Assembly (NCBI GenBank): GCA_900079765.1
Contig: LT599017.1
Span: 3,003,199 to 3,067,198, forward strand
Reading direction: 5' to 3'
DNA: 64,000 nucleotides
Source: an uncultured Eubacteriales bacterium
GTDB lineage: Bacteria; Bacillota; Clostridia; Oscillospirales; Oscillospiraceae
In this document: positions 8,095-16,903 of the stretch, in pieces
Position numbering within the stretch: the stretch's first letter is position 1
Layout: each line of letters begins with the position of its first letter
Made by a program: the position numbers and the translations under genes
Notes under the pieces: generated by a model
Database searches by the model: none
What the model saw: the letters and a program-made list of their open reading frames with translations, nothing else
Told to the model about the DNA's origin: nothing

Positions 8095-9034
8095 GCTTCA
8101 CCTGATGGATGGCGGCTAAGATAGCGTCCTTCGCGTCCTGAACAGAGCCGTACACGGTACATCCCGCGGCGGCGGCGTGGCCGCCGCCGCCCAGGAGGGC
8201 GCAGACAGCGGTTGCGTTGACAGCACTGGAGGTGCGTACGGAGAGCTTGCACTCGCCGGGTCGAAGCTCCCGGATAGTGACCGAGGCGCTGACACCCTCC
8301 ACCTGTCCCACATAGGCGGCGATGTCCTCCACGTCCTCCTCGGTGGCGTCCAGGGCAGCCATCATGTCCAGGGAGACGGCGGCGATGGCGGTCTTGCCGC
8401 CATCGAAGAGTTCCATTCCCTCGCAGAGCATGCTCTCCAGCCGCAGGCGTTTAAAGCTCTTGGTGCGGAAGTGCCGCTTGTTCACACCCCGGTAGTCAAT
8501 GCCCGCGTCCATCAGGGCGGCGGCCACCCGGTGGGTCCCGGCGGTGGTGTTGCTGTACACAAAGCAGCCCGTGTCGGTGGAGACGGCCACATAGAGAGGA
8601 AGGGCCGTCTCCGGGCGCACCTCGCCCCACTGCCGGACGATGTCGTACACCAGCTCACCGCAGGCGGCCCGGCCCGCATCCACGCAGTTTTCCCTCCCAA
8701 AGCCCTCATTGGAGGGGTGGTGGTCAATGGCGAGGTCTATGCCCCGCTCCAAATATGGGGCGGCGTTCTCGGTGAAGAGGCTGACTCCCGCAATGTCCAC
8801 GCTGACCACAAAAGCGGGGTCGAACCCCGCAGGGGCCAGATACCCATCCAGATAGGGAGCAAAGAGGGTGGTAGCGTCGGGGTTTTCCAGCACCCAAGCA
8901 GTCTTTCCCAGAGCGCGCAGCGCTGCGCAGAGGCCCACCGCACAGCCGATGGTATCCCCGTCGGGTCGGCGGTGGGTGATGATGAGGAAATAGTCTTGCG
9001 CCTTGAGGTGCGAGGCGGTCTCTTTATAATCCAT
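8087..9034 (-). CDS. nrnA: DHH-family phosphoesterase (nanoRNase/pAp phosphatase NrnA type)
   Basis: A 315-residue DHH/DHHA1 phosphoesterase. Metal-binding motifs are THRRPDGDTIG, VSVDIAG, AIDHHPSN (the DHH triad) and DTGCF; the C-terminal DHHA1 motif is GGGGHAAAAGC. The family degrades 2-5 nt RNAs and/or dephosphorylates 3'-phosphoadenosine 5'-phosphate; some members cut pGpG or c-di-AMP products, so exact specificity is open. GGAGG precedes ATG 9034. Its place between rbfA and truB is conserved in Firmicutes. Confidence 0.92.
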   Translation of the reverse strand: MDYKETASHLKAQDYFLIITHRRPDGDTIGCAVGLCAALRALGKTAWVLENPDATTLFAPYLDGYLAPAGFDPAFVVSVDIAGVSLFTENAAPYLERGIDLAIDHHPSNEGFGRENCVDAGRAACGELVYDIVRQWGEVRPETALPLYVAVSTDTGCFVYSNTTAGTHRVAAALMDAGIDYRGVNKRHFRTKSFKRLRLESMLCEGMELFDGGKTAIAAVSLDMMAALDATEEDVEDIAAYVGQVEGVSASVTIRELRPGECKLSVRTSSAVNATAVCALLGGGGHAAAAGCTVYGSVQDAKDAILAAIHQVKHG

Positions 9035-9054
9035 AGCGGAACCTCCAATAGGGC

Positions 9055-9393
9055 CTATTTATCCAATTTTTCGATGAGCTCCAGGATGTGGGCACCCTTG
9101 TCGATGGAGTCGTCCCGCTCGAAGATGAGCTCGGGAGTGTAGCGCAGGCTCAGCGCACCGCCCAACTCCCGCCGGAGGTAGCCACCGGCGGACTTGAGAC
9201 CCTTGACCACCTCGTTCACGTCGCTCTTGTCCAGCACGCTAACGAAGACCTTGGCGTATCGGAGGTCAGGTGTGGTCTCCACCGCGGTGATGGACACCAG
9301 CCCATGAACCCTGGGGTCCTTGACGGTACGAATCAGATTGGAAAGCTCTCGCTGGATTTCCTCGTTGATACGCCCGATTCTATTATTTGGCAT
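9055..9393 (-). CDS. rbfA: 30S ribosome-binding factor RbfA
   Basis: A 112-residue KH-like protein that helps mature the 30S subunit and the 5' end of 16S rRNA, especially in the cold. It opens RIGRINEEIQRELSNLI and contains VKDPRVHGLVSITAVETT, with the family-typical TPELIFERDDSID near the C-terminus. Full length. It lies between infB and nrnA in the conserved operon. Confidence 0.95.
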   Translation of the reverse strand: MPNNRIGRINEEIQRELSNLIRTVKDPRVHGLVSITAVETTPDLRYAKVFVSVLDKSDVNEVVKGLKSAGGYLRRELGGALSLRYTPELIFERDDSIDKGAHILELIEKLDK

Positions 9394-9459
9394 AATATTT
9401 TCTCCTAAATATACACGATGAGGGGCGGGCGCTTTGCCCGCCCCTCTCCGGCTCGTTGC

Positions 9460-11820
9460 TTATACTACAATCTGCTCCATAATGAACGCCTCGATGACAT
9501 CGCCGATCTTCACATCGCCATACTTTTCAACCGTCACACCGCACTCATAGCCCTGGGCGACTTCTTTGACGTCGTCCTTAAAACGGCGGAGGGTGGCAAT
9601 GACGCCCTCATGGATGATGATGTTATCCCGGATGAGGCGCAGCTGCGCGCCGCGCTGGATCTTGCCGCGTGTGACGTAGCAGCCCGCGACGATGCCCGCG
9701 CCGGTGATCTTGTAGACCTCGCGGATTTCGGCCTCGCCCAGCGAGACCTCCTTGAACTTGGGGGCCAGCATGCCCTTCATGGCGGTCTCAATCTCCTGGA
9801 TTGCGTCATAAATAACGCGGTACATGCGCATATCGACGCCCAGGCGGGCGGCATTGTCACGAGCGTTGTTGTCCGGGCGGACGTTAAAGCCCACGATGAT
9901 AGCGTTGGAGGTGGAGGCCAGCATCACGTCGCTCTCGCTGATGGCGCCCACGGCGGAGTGGATGACCCGCACCCGGACCTCCTCGTTGGTGAGCTTTTCG
10001 AGGGAAGACTTGACTGCCTCGGCGGAGCCCTGCACGTCGGCCTTGACGATGATGTTCAGATCCTTCAGCTCGCCCTCCTGGATCTGACTGAACAGGTCCT
10101 CCAGGGAGACCTTCTGCTTCACGCCACCGGTGGTGGCGTTCTTCTGCTCATGCTTGCGCTGTTCCACCAGCTCGCGGGCCATGCGCTCATCGGCCACGGC
10201 GTGGAAGTCGTCGCCCGCACCGGGCACTTCTCCCATTCCGATGATCTCTACGGGTACAGAAGGGCCCGCCTCGGTGAGCTTTTCACCCTTGGCGTTGGTC
10301 ATGGCACGGACGCGGCCCACGGCGGTACCCGCGATGATGACGTCGCCCTGGTGGAGGGTGCCGTTCTGGACCAGGAGGGTGGCCACGGGACCGCGGCCCT
10401 TGTCGAGCCGGGCCTCAATGACCGCGCCATGGGCGGTGCGGTTGGGGTTTGCCTTGAGCTCACGCATTTCGGCGGTGAGAGAGACCATCTCTAGGAGGGT
10501 ATCCACGCCCATGCCGGTCTTGGCAGAGATGGGAACCAAAATGGTTTCGCCGCCCCACTCCTCGGACACCAGGCCGTACTCGGTAAGCTGCTGCTTGATC
10601 TTATCGGGGTTGGCGGTGGGCTTATCCATCTTATTGATGGCCACGATGATGGGAATCTCGGCGGCCTTAGCGTGGTTGATGGACTCCACGGTCTGGGGCA
10701 TGATGCCGTCGTCGGCCGCCACCACCAGGATGGCGATGTCGGTAATCATGGCGCCGCGGGCACGCATGGCAGTAAACGCCTCATGGCCCGGGGTGTCCAA
10801 GAAGGTGATGGGCTTGCCGCCCACCTCCACCTGGTAAGCGCCGATGTGCTGGGTGATACCGCCCGCCTCGCCGGAGGCCACATTGGCGGCCCGGATGCGG
10901 TCGAGCAGAGAGGTCTTGCCGTGGTCGACGTGGCCCATAACCACTACCACGGGGGCACGGGAAACCAGGTCCTCGTTCTTGTCCTCGGCGGTATCGATCA
11001 GCTTTTCCTCGATGGTGACGATGACCTCGCGCTCCACCTTGCAGCCCATGTCCTCGGCGATGATGGCGGCTGTATCGAAGTCGATCACGTCGCTGACCGA
11101 GGCCATAACTCCGTTTCGGATGAGGCACTTGACTACCTCGGCCCCGGTCTTCTTCATGCGGGAGGCGAGCTCGCCAACGGCGATCTCATCGGGGATGAGC
11201 ACCTTGAGGGGGGTCTTCTTGGCGATCTCCATCTGGAGCCGGCGCATTTTCTCCTGCTCCTCGTTGCGGCGCTTGTTGCCGAAGGTAGGCGCACCCTTAC
11301 GGTTATTGTTGCGGTTCTGGAACTTCTGCTTGCCAGCCTGCATGGTTTGGGTGCGCTGTGAAGCGATGTTCTCCAGTTTCTCATCGTACTTGGCGAGGTT
11401 TACGTCGCCGCCCTTGCGGGTGTCCACAGTCCTTTTTTCGGGCACACGAGTGGTGGGGCGGTTCTCCACACCCTGGGCGGGGGCCGACTTCTGAGGCGCG
11501 GGGGCCGCAGGAGCCGACGCCGCGGGCGCGGCAGGCTGAGCCGCGGCAGGCTGCGCGGCAGGAGCGGGCACAGCCTTGGGATGCTCTGTGGCCGCCGCAG
11601 CCTTGGGCTCGTGGTAGGTATCGGCAAAGATGCTCTCGATGCTCGCCACCTGGTTGTGCTGAGTCAGGTGCTCGAAGAGGAAGTTAAGCTCCCGATCCTC
11701 CAAGGCCTGGCCGGATTTTTTGGGCGTGGAGTCGTACTGCGCCAGGACCTCAATGATATCCTTGCTGGGACGGTTAAAGTCCTTGGCCACGTCGCTTACA
11801 CGGTATTTATTGTTCAGCAA
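9460..11820 (-). CDS. infB: Translation initiation factor IF-2
   Basis: A 786-residue GTPase that places initiator tRNA on the 30S subunit and drives subunit joining. The N-terminus [14 protein letters not shown] matches the IF2-N domain; an Ala/Pro-rich linker (~100-190) follows; the G domain has [14 protein letters not shown] (G1), [10 protein letters not shown] (G2), DTPGHEAF (G3), NKMDKP (G4) and ISAKTG (G5); domains II-IV finish with the [14 protein letters not shown] region. I place the start at TTG 11820, seven bases after GGAGG; 17 upstream in-frame codons do not look like family sequence. It shares the operon with nusA, ylxR and ylxQ. Confidence 0.95.
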   Translation of the reverse strand: MLNNKYRVSDVAKDFNRPSKDIIEVLAQYDSTPKKSGQALEDRELNFLFEHLTQHNQVASIESIFADTYHEPKAAAATEHPKAVPAPAAQPAAAQPAAPAASAPAAPAPQKSAPAQGVENRPTTRVPEKRTVDTRKGGDVNLAKYDEKLENIASQRTQTMQAGKQKFQNRNNNRKGAPTFGNKRRNEEQEKMRRLQMEIAKKTPLKVLIPDEIAVGELASRMKKTGAEVVKCLIRNGVMASVSDVIDFDTAAIIAEDMGCKVEREVIVTIEEKLIDTAEDKNEDLVSRAPVVVVMGHVDHGKTSLLDRIRAANVASGEAGGITQHIGAYQVEVGGKPITFLDTPGHEAFTAMRARGAMITDIAILVVAADDGIMPQTVESINHAKAAEIPIIVAINKMDKPTANPDKIKQQLTEYGLVSEEWGGETILVPISAKTGMGVDTLLEMVSLTAEMRELKANPNRTAHGAVIEARLDKGRGPVATLLVQNGTLHQGDVIIAGTAVGRVRAMTNAKGEKLTEAGPSVPVEIIGMGEVPGAGDDFHAVADERMARELVEQRKHEQKNATTGGVKQKVSLEDLFSQIQEGELKDLNIIVKADVQGSAEAVKSSLEKLTNEEVRVRVIHSAVGAISESDVMLASTSNAIIVGFNVRPDNNARDNAARLGVDMRMYRVIYDAIQEIETAMKGMLAPKFKEVSLGEAEIREVYKITGAGIVAGCYVTRGKIQRGAQLRLIRDNIIIHEGVIATLRRFKDDVKEVAQGYECGVTVEKYGDVKIGDVIEAFIMEQIVV

Positions 11821-11940
11821 ATATGCCACCTCCAAAATGGTTCCTTGGAGCTTGCGCCAATAGGAAAACACAGGGCATTGGGCGCGCCAGCCCTACGCTT
11901 TCTTATTGGAACAAGCCCATTCACTTTAAAAAATCTCTTC

Positions 11941-12471
11941 TCATTTCTTCTTAACGATGATCTTGCCCCTGGGGCGGAGCGGCGGGTCGGACTTCCCGAG
12001 CACGGGGGGCGGTGCGGCCGGGGCGGGAGCCGTGGGGGCGGCCCAGGGTTTGCGTTTGCCCTCACGCTGGTTCTTTTCGTGGGCTTTTTGTTCCCGCTGG
12101 CGCTGGAGGACTTTCTGAGCCTTAGCGCCTAGCTGGGAGGCCGCATCGCCGTATGTCTCCGGGTCCTGGGCGGAGAGCTTTTTCACCAGAGATGCGGCAA
12201 AGCCCGCATCGGAAAAGGCAGCCATGGCGCAAGTGGTGCGGCCCAGGACCGCGCCCAGCTCGGCCTTGGTAAAGGGGACGGAGAGCCACTTCACATGGCC
12301 CGCGTCGGCAAAGTGGGAGGCCCGGCGGCGGGTATTCTCGGCGGCGTCGGCGGCCACAATGATCAGCTTTGCCTGCCCGGCACGGGCGGCGGCACCCACC
12401 GGCTCTTCGCCGATCTCCAGACGCCCCGCCTTCTTGGCAAGACCCACCAGGGAGAGGAGCTCACTACTCAT
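11941..12471 (-). CDS. ylxQ: L7Ae-family RNA-binding protein (YlxQ-like) with long basic tail
   Basis: A 176-residue protein. The first ~100 residues are an L7Ae/L30e kink-turn-binding fold (SLVGLAKKAGRLEIGEEPV, KLIIVAADAAENTRRR, FTKAELGAVLGR), the length of a whole YlxQ in other Firmicutes. The remaining ~75 residues are a Lys/Arg/Pro/Ala-rich, probably disordered tail ending GKIIVKKK, not part of the usual protein; it may add nonspecific RNA affinity. The ATG overlaps the ylxR stop by 8 bp. Its position between ylxR and infB supports the assignment. Confidence 0.88.
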   Translation of the reverse strand: MSSELLSLVGLAKKAGRLEIGEEPVGAAARAGQAKLIIVAADAAENTRRRASHFADAGHVKWLSVPFTKAELGAVLGRTTCAMAAFSDAGFAASLVKKLSAQDPETYGDAASQLGAKAQKVLQRQREQKAHEKNQREGKRKPWAAPTAPAPAAPPPVLGKSDPPLRPRGKIIVKKK

Positions 12472-12739
12472 TGGGCGGCGCCTCCTTCATCTCTTGCTCC
12501 AGGCCCTCGTACACCTCGGGGGGAAGCTGGGCGGAAAAAGCACGCTCCAGGGCCTTGGACTTCCTGGCCTTGGCGAGGCAGTCGGGGTTGGGGCAGATGT
12601 AGGCGCCCCGGCCCGGTTTCTTCCCTTTGAAGTCCAGGGAAATTTCCCCCTCAGGGGAGCGGACTACACGGATGAGCTCCCGCTTTGGTTTCATCTCCCG
12701 GCAGCCGAGACACTGGCGGAGCGGTATTTTCTTGGGCAT
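12464..12739 (-). CDS. ylxR: YlxR family RNA-binding protein (DUF448)
   Basis: A 91-residue protein with the DUF448 signature: KKIPLRQCLGCREMKPK, ELIRVVRSPEGEI and KKPGRGAYICPN. The four Cys (CLGC near residue 12, then C and C around 50-56) may bind metal, as in some relatives. YlxR is a nucleic-acid-binding protein reported to bind RNase P or act in gene regulation. ATG 12739 is preferred to the ATG three codons earlier because the GGGAG site touches the latter and is nine bases before the former. Confidence 0.9.
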   Translation of the reverse strand: MPKKIPLRQCLGCREMKPKRELIRVVRSPEGEISLDFKGKKPGRGAYICPNPDCLAKARKSKALERAFSAQLPPEVYEGLEQEMKEAPPNE

Positions 12740-12874
12740 GGCAGTCATCTCCCCACACGGCTCCCGCCGCGCGGGGGCCCCTTCCTTTTATTATTTGCCC
12801 GGCAAAGTGAACTCCACGGCATCACGATTTGGCCAAAACACTTGTACGCCGCACTCGCGGCGGGGCCAGCGTCT

Positions 12875-14008
12875 TTACTCGGCCGCCTGGTCAACCTCAT
12901 CCTCCGTCGCGGGGCCGGGGTTGGAGGCTGGCTTGATGTCGATCTTATACCCCGTCAGCTTGGCGGCCAGGCGGGCGTTTTGGCCCTCTTTGCCGATGGC
13001 GAGGGAGAGCTGGTCGTCGGGAACCACCACGCGGCAGCTCTTACCATCATCCAAGGTGGTGACGCTGATGACATCGGCGGGCGAGAGGGCGGCGGCTACG
13101 TACTCTTCGGGGCTGTCGGAGTACTTGATGATGTCAACCTTTTCACCCTTGAGCTCGTCAACGATGTTGTTCACCCGCTGACCCCGGGGACCGACGCAGG
13201 CACCAATGGGGTCCACGTTGGGGTCGGCGGACCAAACTGCCAGCTTGGTGCGGCTGCCCGCTTCACGGGCGATGGACTTGACCTCCACGGTGCCGTCGAA
13301 AATCTCGGGCACCTCCAGTTCGAAGAGGCGCTTGACGAGGCCCGGGTGAGTGCGGGAGATGAGGACCTGGGGTCCCTTGGTGCTCCGGCGGACCTCCACC
13401 ACATAGACCTTCAGGCGGTCCCCCTCGCGGTAGGTCTCGCCCCGGACCTGCTCGCCCACAGCGAGGAAGGCGTCGGTACCTTCGCTACCGGAGCCAATGT
13501 GGATGTTCACCGCACCGGAGCGGGGGTCCACACGGGTGACCACACCGGTCAAAAGCTCATGCTCCTTGGAGGAGAACTCTTCATATATCATGCCACGCTC
13601 GGCCTCGCGCATACCCTGAATGATGACCTGGCGTGCGGTCTGGGCGGCAATGCGGCCGAAATTCTTTGGCTTGATTTCAATACGGATCACGTCACCCAGG
13701 GCCACCTGCGGGAGGGAACGGCGGGCCTCTTCGAGGCTGATCTCGGTGAAGGAGTTGTCCACAGTCTCCACCACGTCCTTTTTGATGAAAACCCGGACTT
13801 CGCCCTTCTCCTCATTGGTCTCCACCACCACGTTGTCCCCCGCCACGTCGGGGTCCTTCTTATAGGCGGAGGTGAGAGCCTGGGTAATCTTCTCCAGCAT
13901 ATAGGATTTGGGTATGCCCCGCTCTTTCTCGATCATATCGATGGCGATAAAAAACTCCTTGCCGTCCAGCTCGTTGGTTTTCTGGGGCTTTACATTCTTC
14001 TTAGGCAT
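12875..14008 (-). CDS. nusA: Transcription termination/antitermination factor NusA
   Basis: A 377-residue RNA-polymerase-binding factor controlling pausing and termination. Domains in order: N-terminal RNAP-binding domain (EFFIAIDMIEKERGIPK), S1 (LLTGVVTRVDPRSGAVNI), KH1 and KH2 (GACVGPRGQRVNNIVDEL; LAIGKEGQNARLAAKLTGYKI). Like other Firmicute NusA it lacks the C-terminal acidic repeats of E. coli. ATG 14008 is chosen because AAAGGAG lies ten bases upstream; a 15-codon upstream extension does not look coding. It follows rimP by about 50 bp, the conserved order. Confidence 0.95.
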   Translation of the reverse strand: MPKKNVKPQKTNELDGKEFFIAIDMIEKERGIPKSYMLEKITQALTSAYKKDPDVAGDNVVVETNEEKGEVRVFIKKDVVETVDNSFTEISLEEARRSLPQVALGDVIRIEIKPKNFGRIAAQTARQVIIQGMREAERGMIYEEFSSKEHELLTGVVTRVDPRSGAVNIHIGSGSEGTDAFLAVGEQVRGETYREGDRLKVYVVEVRRSTKGPQVLISRTHPGLVKRLFELEVPEIFDGTVEVKSIAREAGSRTKLAVWSADPNVDPIGACVGPRGQRVNNIVDELKGEKVDIIKYSDSPEEYVAAALSPADVISVTTLDDGKSCRVVVPDDQLSLAIGKEGQNARLAAKLTGYKIDIKPASNPGPATEDEVDQAAE

Positions 14009-14059
14009 GTCGTCGTTCTCCTTTAAGCACGGGCGGTAGCGCTCCGCCCCCACATATTA

Positions 14060-14515
14060 CTAAATTCTCACATACAGCCGGACCTGGGCCACGTCCTTTT
14101 TGGGGAACAAAAGTTCCCCTGGTTTCGTCTCAATCGTGACGTCCCCGTCGGCGTAGGCACGCAGCAACCCCACGTGGTCCTTTCGGCCCTCCACGGGGTG
14201 ATAGAGCTTGACCTCCACCTCCGCACCCAAGAACCGCGCGAAGTGCTCCGGCTTTTTGAGAACCCGGTCGATCCCGGCGGAGGATATCTCCAACGTGTAG
14301 CTTCCCTCGATGGGGTCAAGCTCGTCCAGCCTATCGGACAAAGCGCGGGAAACGGCCTCGCAGTCGTTGATGTCCACGCCGCCATCCTTATCGATATACA
14401 CCCTCAGAAACCAGGTGCCCGCCTCCTTGACGTACTCCACATCCCAGACGGTGCAGCCGTTTGCCGTCGCGATGGGCTCAGCCAGTTCGTGGGTGAGCTC
14501 AGTGACCTTCGCCAT
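14060..14515 (-). CDS. rimP: Ribosome maturation factor RimP
   Basis: A 151-residue factor needed for 30S subunit assembly. Diagnostic stretches are VWDVEYVKEAGTWFLRVYID, DCEAVSRALSDRLDELDPI and YTLEISSAGIDRVLKK. Full length. ATG 14515 is chosen because GGAGG lies seven bases upstream and the family starts near MAKVTEL; a longer in-frame opening exists. It is the first gene of the nine-gene rimP-nusA-ylxR-ylxQ-infB-rbfA-nrnA-truB-ribF operon. Confidence 0.94.
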   Translation of the reverse strand: MAKVTELTHELAEPIATANGCTVWDVEYVKEAGTWFLRVYIDKDGGVDINDCEAVSRALSDRLDELDPIEGSYTLEISSAGIDRVLKKPEHFARFLGAEVEVKLYHPVEGRKDHVGLLRAYADGDVTIETKPGELLFPKKDVAQVRLYVRI

Positions 14516-14625
14516 GGAAACGCCTCCTTCGGGCGGGTCTTCCAGAAAAAACCACGCCAAATTTTTTCAATAAGAAAGAGCGGGGCGAACCCCACTCTCC
14601 ACACATTACTCTTACTATCGTATGG

Positions 14626-14654
14626 AGTATAACACAGCCTACTCTAAAATGCAA
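14626..14654 (-). promoter_or_regulatory. Sigma-A promoter of the rimP-infB-ribF operon
   Basis: Minus strand TTGCAT (14654-14649), 17-bp spacer, TATACT (14631-14626). The predicted leader is about 105 nt and includes a stem capped by TTCG. Confidence 0.75.
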
Positions 14655-14896
14655 GTATTTTCAATGTTTTATCCCGCTTTTGGGTACAAGTCAAGCACAG
14701 AACGAAATACGGGCGGTCGATAACTCCTCCTCCAAAGTATTCAGAGGGAGAGATAATGTGAAAGGAAACCTTCGGCTTTTCCTTTCACAGGCATGTGAAC
14801 CGTTTTTCGTCACTTTAAAAAAGGAAAGAAAAATGCTGCATCCAGTCGAAAAGGCTTTTTTGACAGGCTGGGAAATATTTTGTAACCCCTTTTAGG

Positions 14897-14926
14897 TTGA
14901 CGGGATTTAGGGGAAATTGATACAAT
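14897..14926 (+). promoter_or_regulatory. Sigma-A promoter of the moxR operon
   Basis: TTGACG (14897-14902), 18-bp spacer, TACAAT (14921-14926), 36 bases before the moxR ATG. Confidence 0.65.
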
Positions 14927-14962
14927 GAATACAATGACCGGAGCGGAGAGGAGACTATCACC

Positions 14963-15892
14963 ATGAATGAGGCCACGCAAATAATGAATGAGGTAAAAAA
15001 AGCCGTGGTAGGAAAGGACGATGTGCTGGCCCGGGTGCTGCTGGCCCTGCTGTCCCGAGGGCACATCCTGCTGGAGGACATCCCCGGCGTGGGGAAGACC
15101 ACGATGGCCCTGGCCTTCTCCAAAGCCCTGTCTTTGGGGTACAACCGGGTGCAATTCACGCCTGACGTGATGCCCTCGGACATCACGGGTTTCTCCCTCT
15201 ATAATAAGGAGACCGGGCATATGGAGTACCAGCCCGGCGCGGCCCTGTGCAACCTATTTCTGGCGGATGAGCTCAACCGGGCCACCAGCCGTACCCAGTC
15301 CGCCCTGCTGGAGGCGATGGAGGAAGGGCAGGTAACGGTGGACGGTGTAAGCCACCCGGTACCCCGGCCCTTCACCGTCATCGCCACCCAGAACCCGGCG
15401 GGGGCCTCGGGCACCCAGCTCCTCCCCGATTCTCAGATGGACCGCTTTATGGTGCGCCTGTCCATCGGTTACCCCGCCGCCGCCGACGAGGTGGAACTCC
15501 TCCGCCGCAAGCAGGTGGGCGCGGCGCTGGACCAGGTAGCCCCTGTGCTGGACCAGGGAGGACTGGTAGCTCTCCAGGAGAAGGTGGACAAGGTCTACAT
15601 GGCGGACGAGATGCTGGACTACGTGGTACGCCTCATCGGGGCCACCCGAAACCACCCCTCCATCGAACAGGGGGCCAGCCCCCGGGCCTCCCTGGCGGTA
15701 GCGGCCATGGCGAAGGCGGCCGCCTTTGTCCAGGACCGGGACTACGTGGTGCCCGGGGACATCCGTCTGGTCTTCCCCGACACGGTGGGGCACCGGCTCC
15801 TCCTCTCCCCCAGGGCAGAGGGCAAGCCGGCGGACAAATTCACCCCCGTGCAGGCTATCCTGCGGGCCATCTCCGCCCCAAGGGTCAAGTAG
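14963..15892 (+). CDS. MoxR-family AAA+ ATPase
   Basis: A 309-residue AAA+ chaperone-like ATPase. Walker A is EDIPGVGKTTMA, Walker B LFLADELNRA, sensor 1 IATQNP, and the arginine-finger region QLLPDSQMDRFMVR; the C-terminal lid is AAA_lid_2 type. MoxR proteins help mature or activate partner complexes, and here the partners are probably the DUF58 and transglutaminase proteins encoded directly downstream (a widespread moxR-DUF58-tgp arrangement). The stop TAG is followed immediately by the next ATG. No signal peptide; cytosolic. Confidence 0.92.
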   Translation: MNEATQIMNEVKKAVVGKDDVLARVLLALLSRGHILLEDIPGVGKTTMALAFSKALSLGYNRVQFTPDVMPSDITGFSLYNKETGHMEYQPGAALCNLFLADELNRATSRTQSALLEAMEEGQVTVDGVSHPVPRPFTVIATQNPAGASGTQLLPDSQMDRFMVRLSIGYPAAADEVELLRRKQVGAALDQVAPVLDQGGLVALQEKVDKVYMADEMLDYVVRLIGATRNHPSIEQGASPRASLAVAAMAKAAAFVQDRDYVVPGDIRLVFPDTVGHRLLLSPRAEGKPADKFTPVQAILRAISAPRVK

Positions 15893-16903
15893 ATGACCCG
15901 CTGCCGGATCGGATATCTGCTGACCCTGCTGGGGGCGGCGGCCTTTTTCCTCTCCTTCCATGGGTACTTCTCTTTCTATGTGTTAATTCTGGCGCTGGTA
16001 TTCCCCCTATTCTCTCTGGTGGTCAGTTTGCCGGGGATGCTGGGGGCCAGGGTCAGCTTTGCCGTGTCCGAGCGGTCCATCCGCCGGGGGGACTCCGTCC
16101 GCCTGACGCTGACGTTCCGCAGCCGGGCCAACCTCCCCGCAGCACGGGTGAGCGCCCTCTTCTCCTGCACCAACCTGATGACGGGGGATGCGCTCACGTT
16201 CCGCAAGAGAGCCGCAGGCGGCTCTGCCGGCCTTGCTCTGGAGGACGAGGTGGAAGCCCTCCACTGCGGTCTGGTGCGCTGCACCGCAAGCCGCCTCAAG
16301 GTCTGTGATCTGCTGGGCCTCTTCTCCCTGTCCCTGGCCGCTCCGGAAGAAGTTTTCTTTCTTGCCCTGCCTCTGGACCTGCCGCCGGAGAAGCTCCCGG
16401 CCCTCCTGGAGGAAGGGGAGCGGCAGCTTATCCTGAAACCCCGGCCCGGCGGTGGGCCCGGCGAGGACTACGATCTGCGGCCCTACCGGGCCGGGGACCC
16501 TATGCGCAGCGTTCACTGGAAACTCTCCTCCAAGCTGGACGAGCTGGTGGTGCGCGAGGTGCTGGAGCCTGTGCAGGTTCAGATTGTGCTGACTTACAAC
16601 CACTTCGGCAGCCCCGAGGACTTGGACCGGGTGTTAGACAGGCTGGACGCCATCTCCCGCGCGCTTATCGAACGGGAGCGGCCCCACGCCATCCGCTGGG
16701 CAGAGCCGGTCACCGGCGTGGTGCAGCGCGCAGTCATCTCCTCCCTGAACGATTTGCGCGCCTTTGAGTATGCGGCCTTTTCCACGGCAGCGCCTAAGTC
16801 GGGCTTATCGGTCCTGGCCCAGCCCGTCCGTGTCACGGGCAGAGCCGCTCACCTGCGCCACCTGCACATCTCCCCGGCGGAGAGAGGGGGCGGCAAGACA
16901 TGA
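15893..16903 (+). CDS. DUF58 domain membrane protein
   Basis: A 336-residue protein with two closely spaced N-terminal transmembrane helices (~8-50) and a cytoplasmic DUF58 domain. The DUF58 signature is GEDYDLRPYRAGDPMRSVHWKL (core positions around 190-210), followed by LVVREVLEP; a VWA-like fold is expected. It starts on the base after the moxR stop and overlaps the transglutaminase gene by 4 bp. The role is inferred from context: part of a membrane system with the MoxR ATPase and transglutaminase-like protein. No enzymatic motif is visible. Confidence 0.9.
   Translation: MTRCRIGYLLTLLGAAAFFLSFHGYFSFYVLILALVFPLFSLVVSLPGMLGARVSFAVSERSIRRGDSVRLTLTFRSRANLPAARVSALFSCTNLMTGDALTFRKRAAGGSAGLALEDEVEALHCGLVRCTASRLKVCDLLGLFSLSLAAPEEVFFLALPLDLPPEKLPALLEEGERQLILKPRPGGGPGEDYDLRPYRAGDPMRSVHWKLSSKLDELVVREVLEPVQVQIVLTYNHFGSPEDLDRVLDRLDAISRALIERERPHAIRWAEPVTGVVQRAVISSLNDLRAFEYAAFSTAAPKSGLSVLAQPVRVTGRAAHLRHLHISPAERGGGKT

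Larger units (their letters stand above)
14516..14962. other. Divergent intergenic region between rimP and moxR
   Basis: This 447-bp gap holds the rimP promoter (minus), the moxR promoter (plus) and two hairpins. One (14571-14600) has GGGG/CCCC arms closed by TTCG on the rimP leader. The other (14758-14788) has 11-bp arms starting GTGAAAGGAAA and no T-tract. A 71-codon frame across 14680-14895 has no ribosome site and I do not call it. Confidence 0.55.

Noticed and set aside
14680..14895. A 71-codon frame in the rimP-moxR gap
   Set aside because: No ribosome site, crosses hairpins and the moxR promoter -35.
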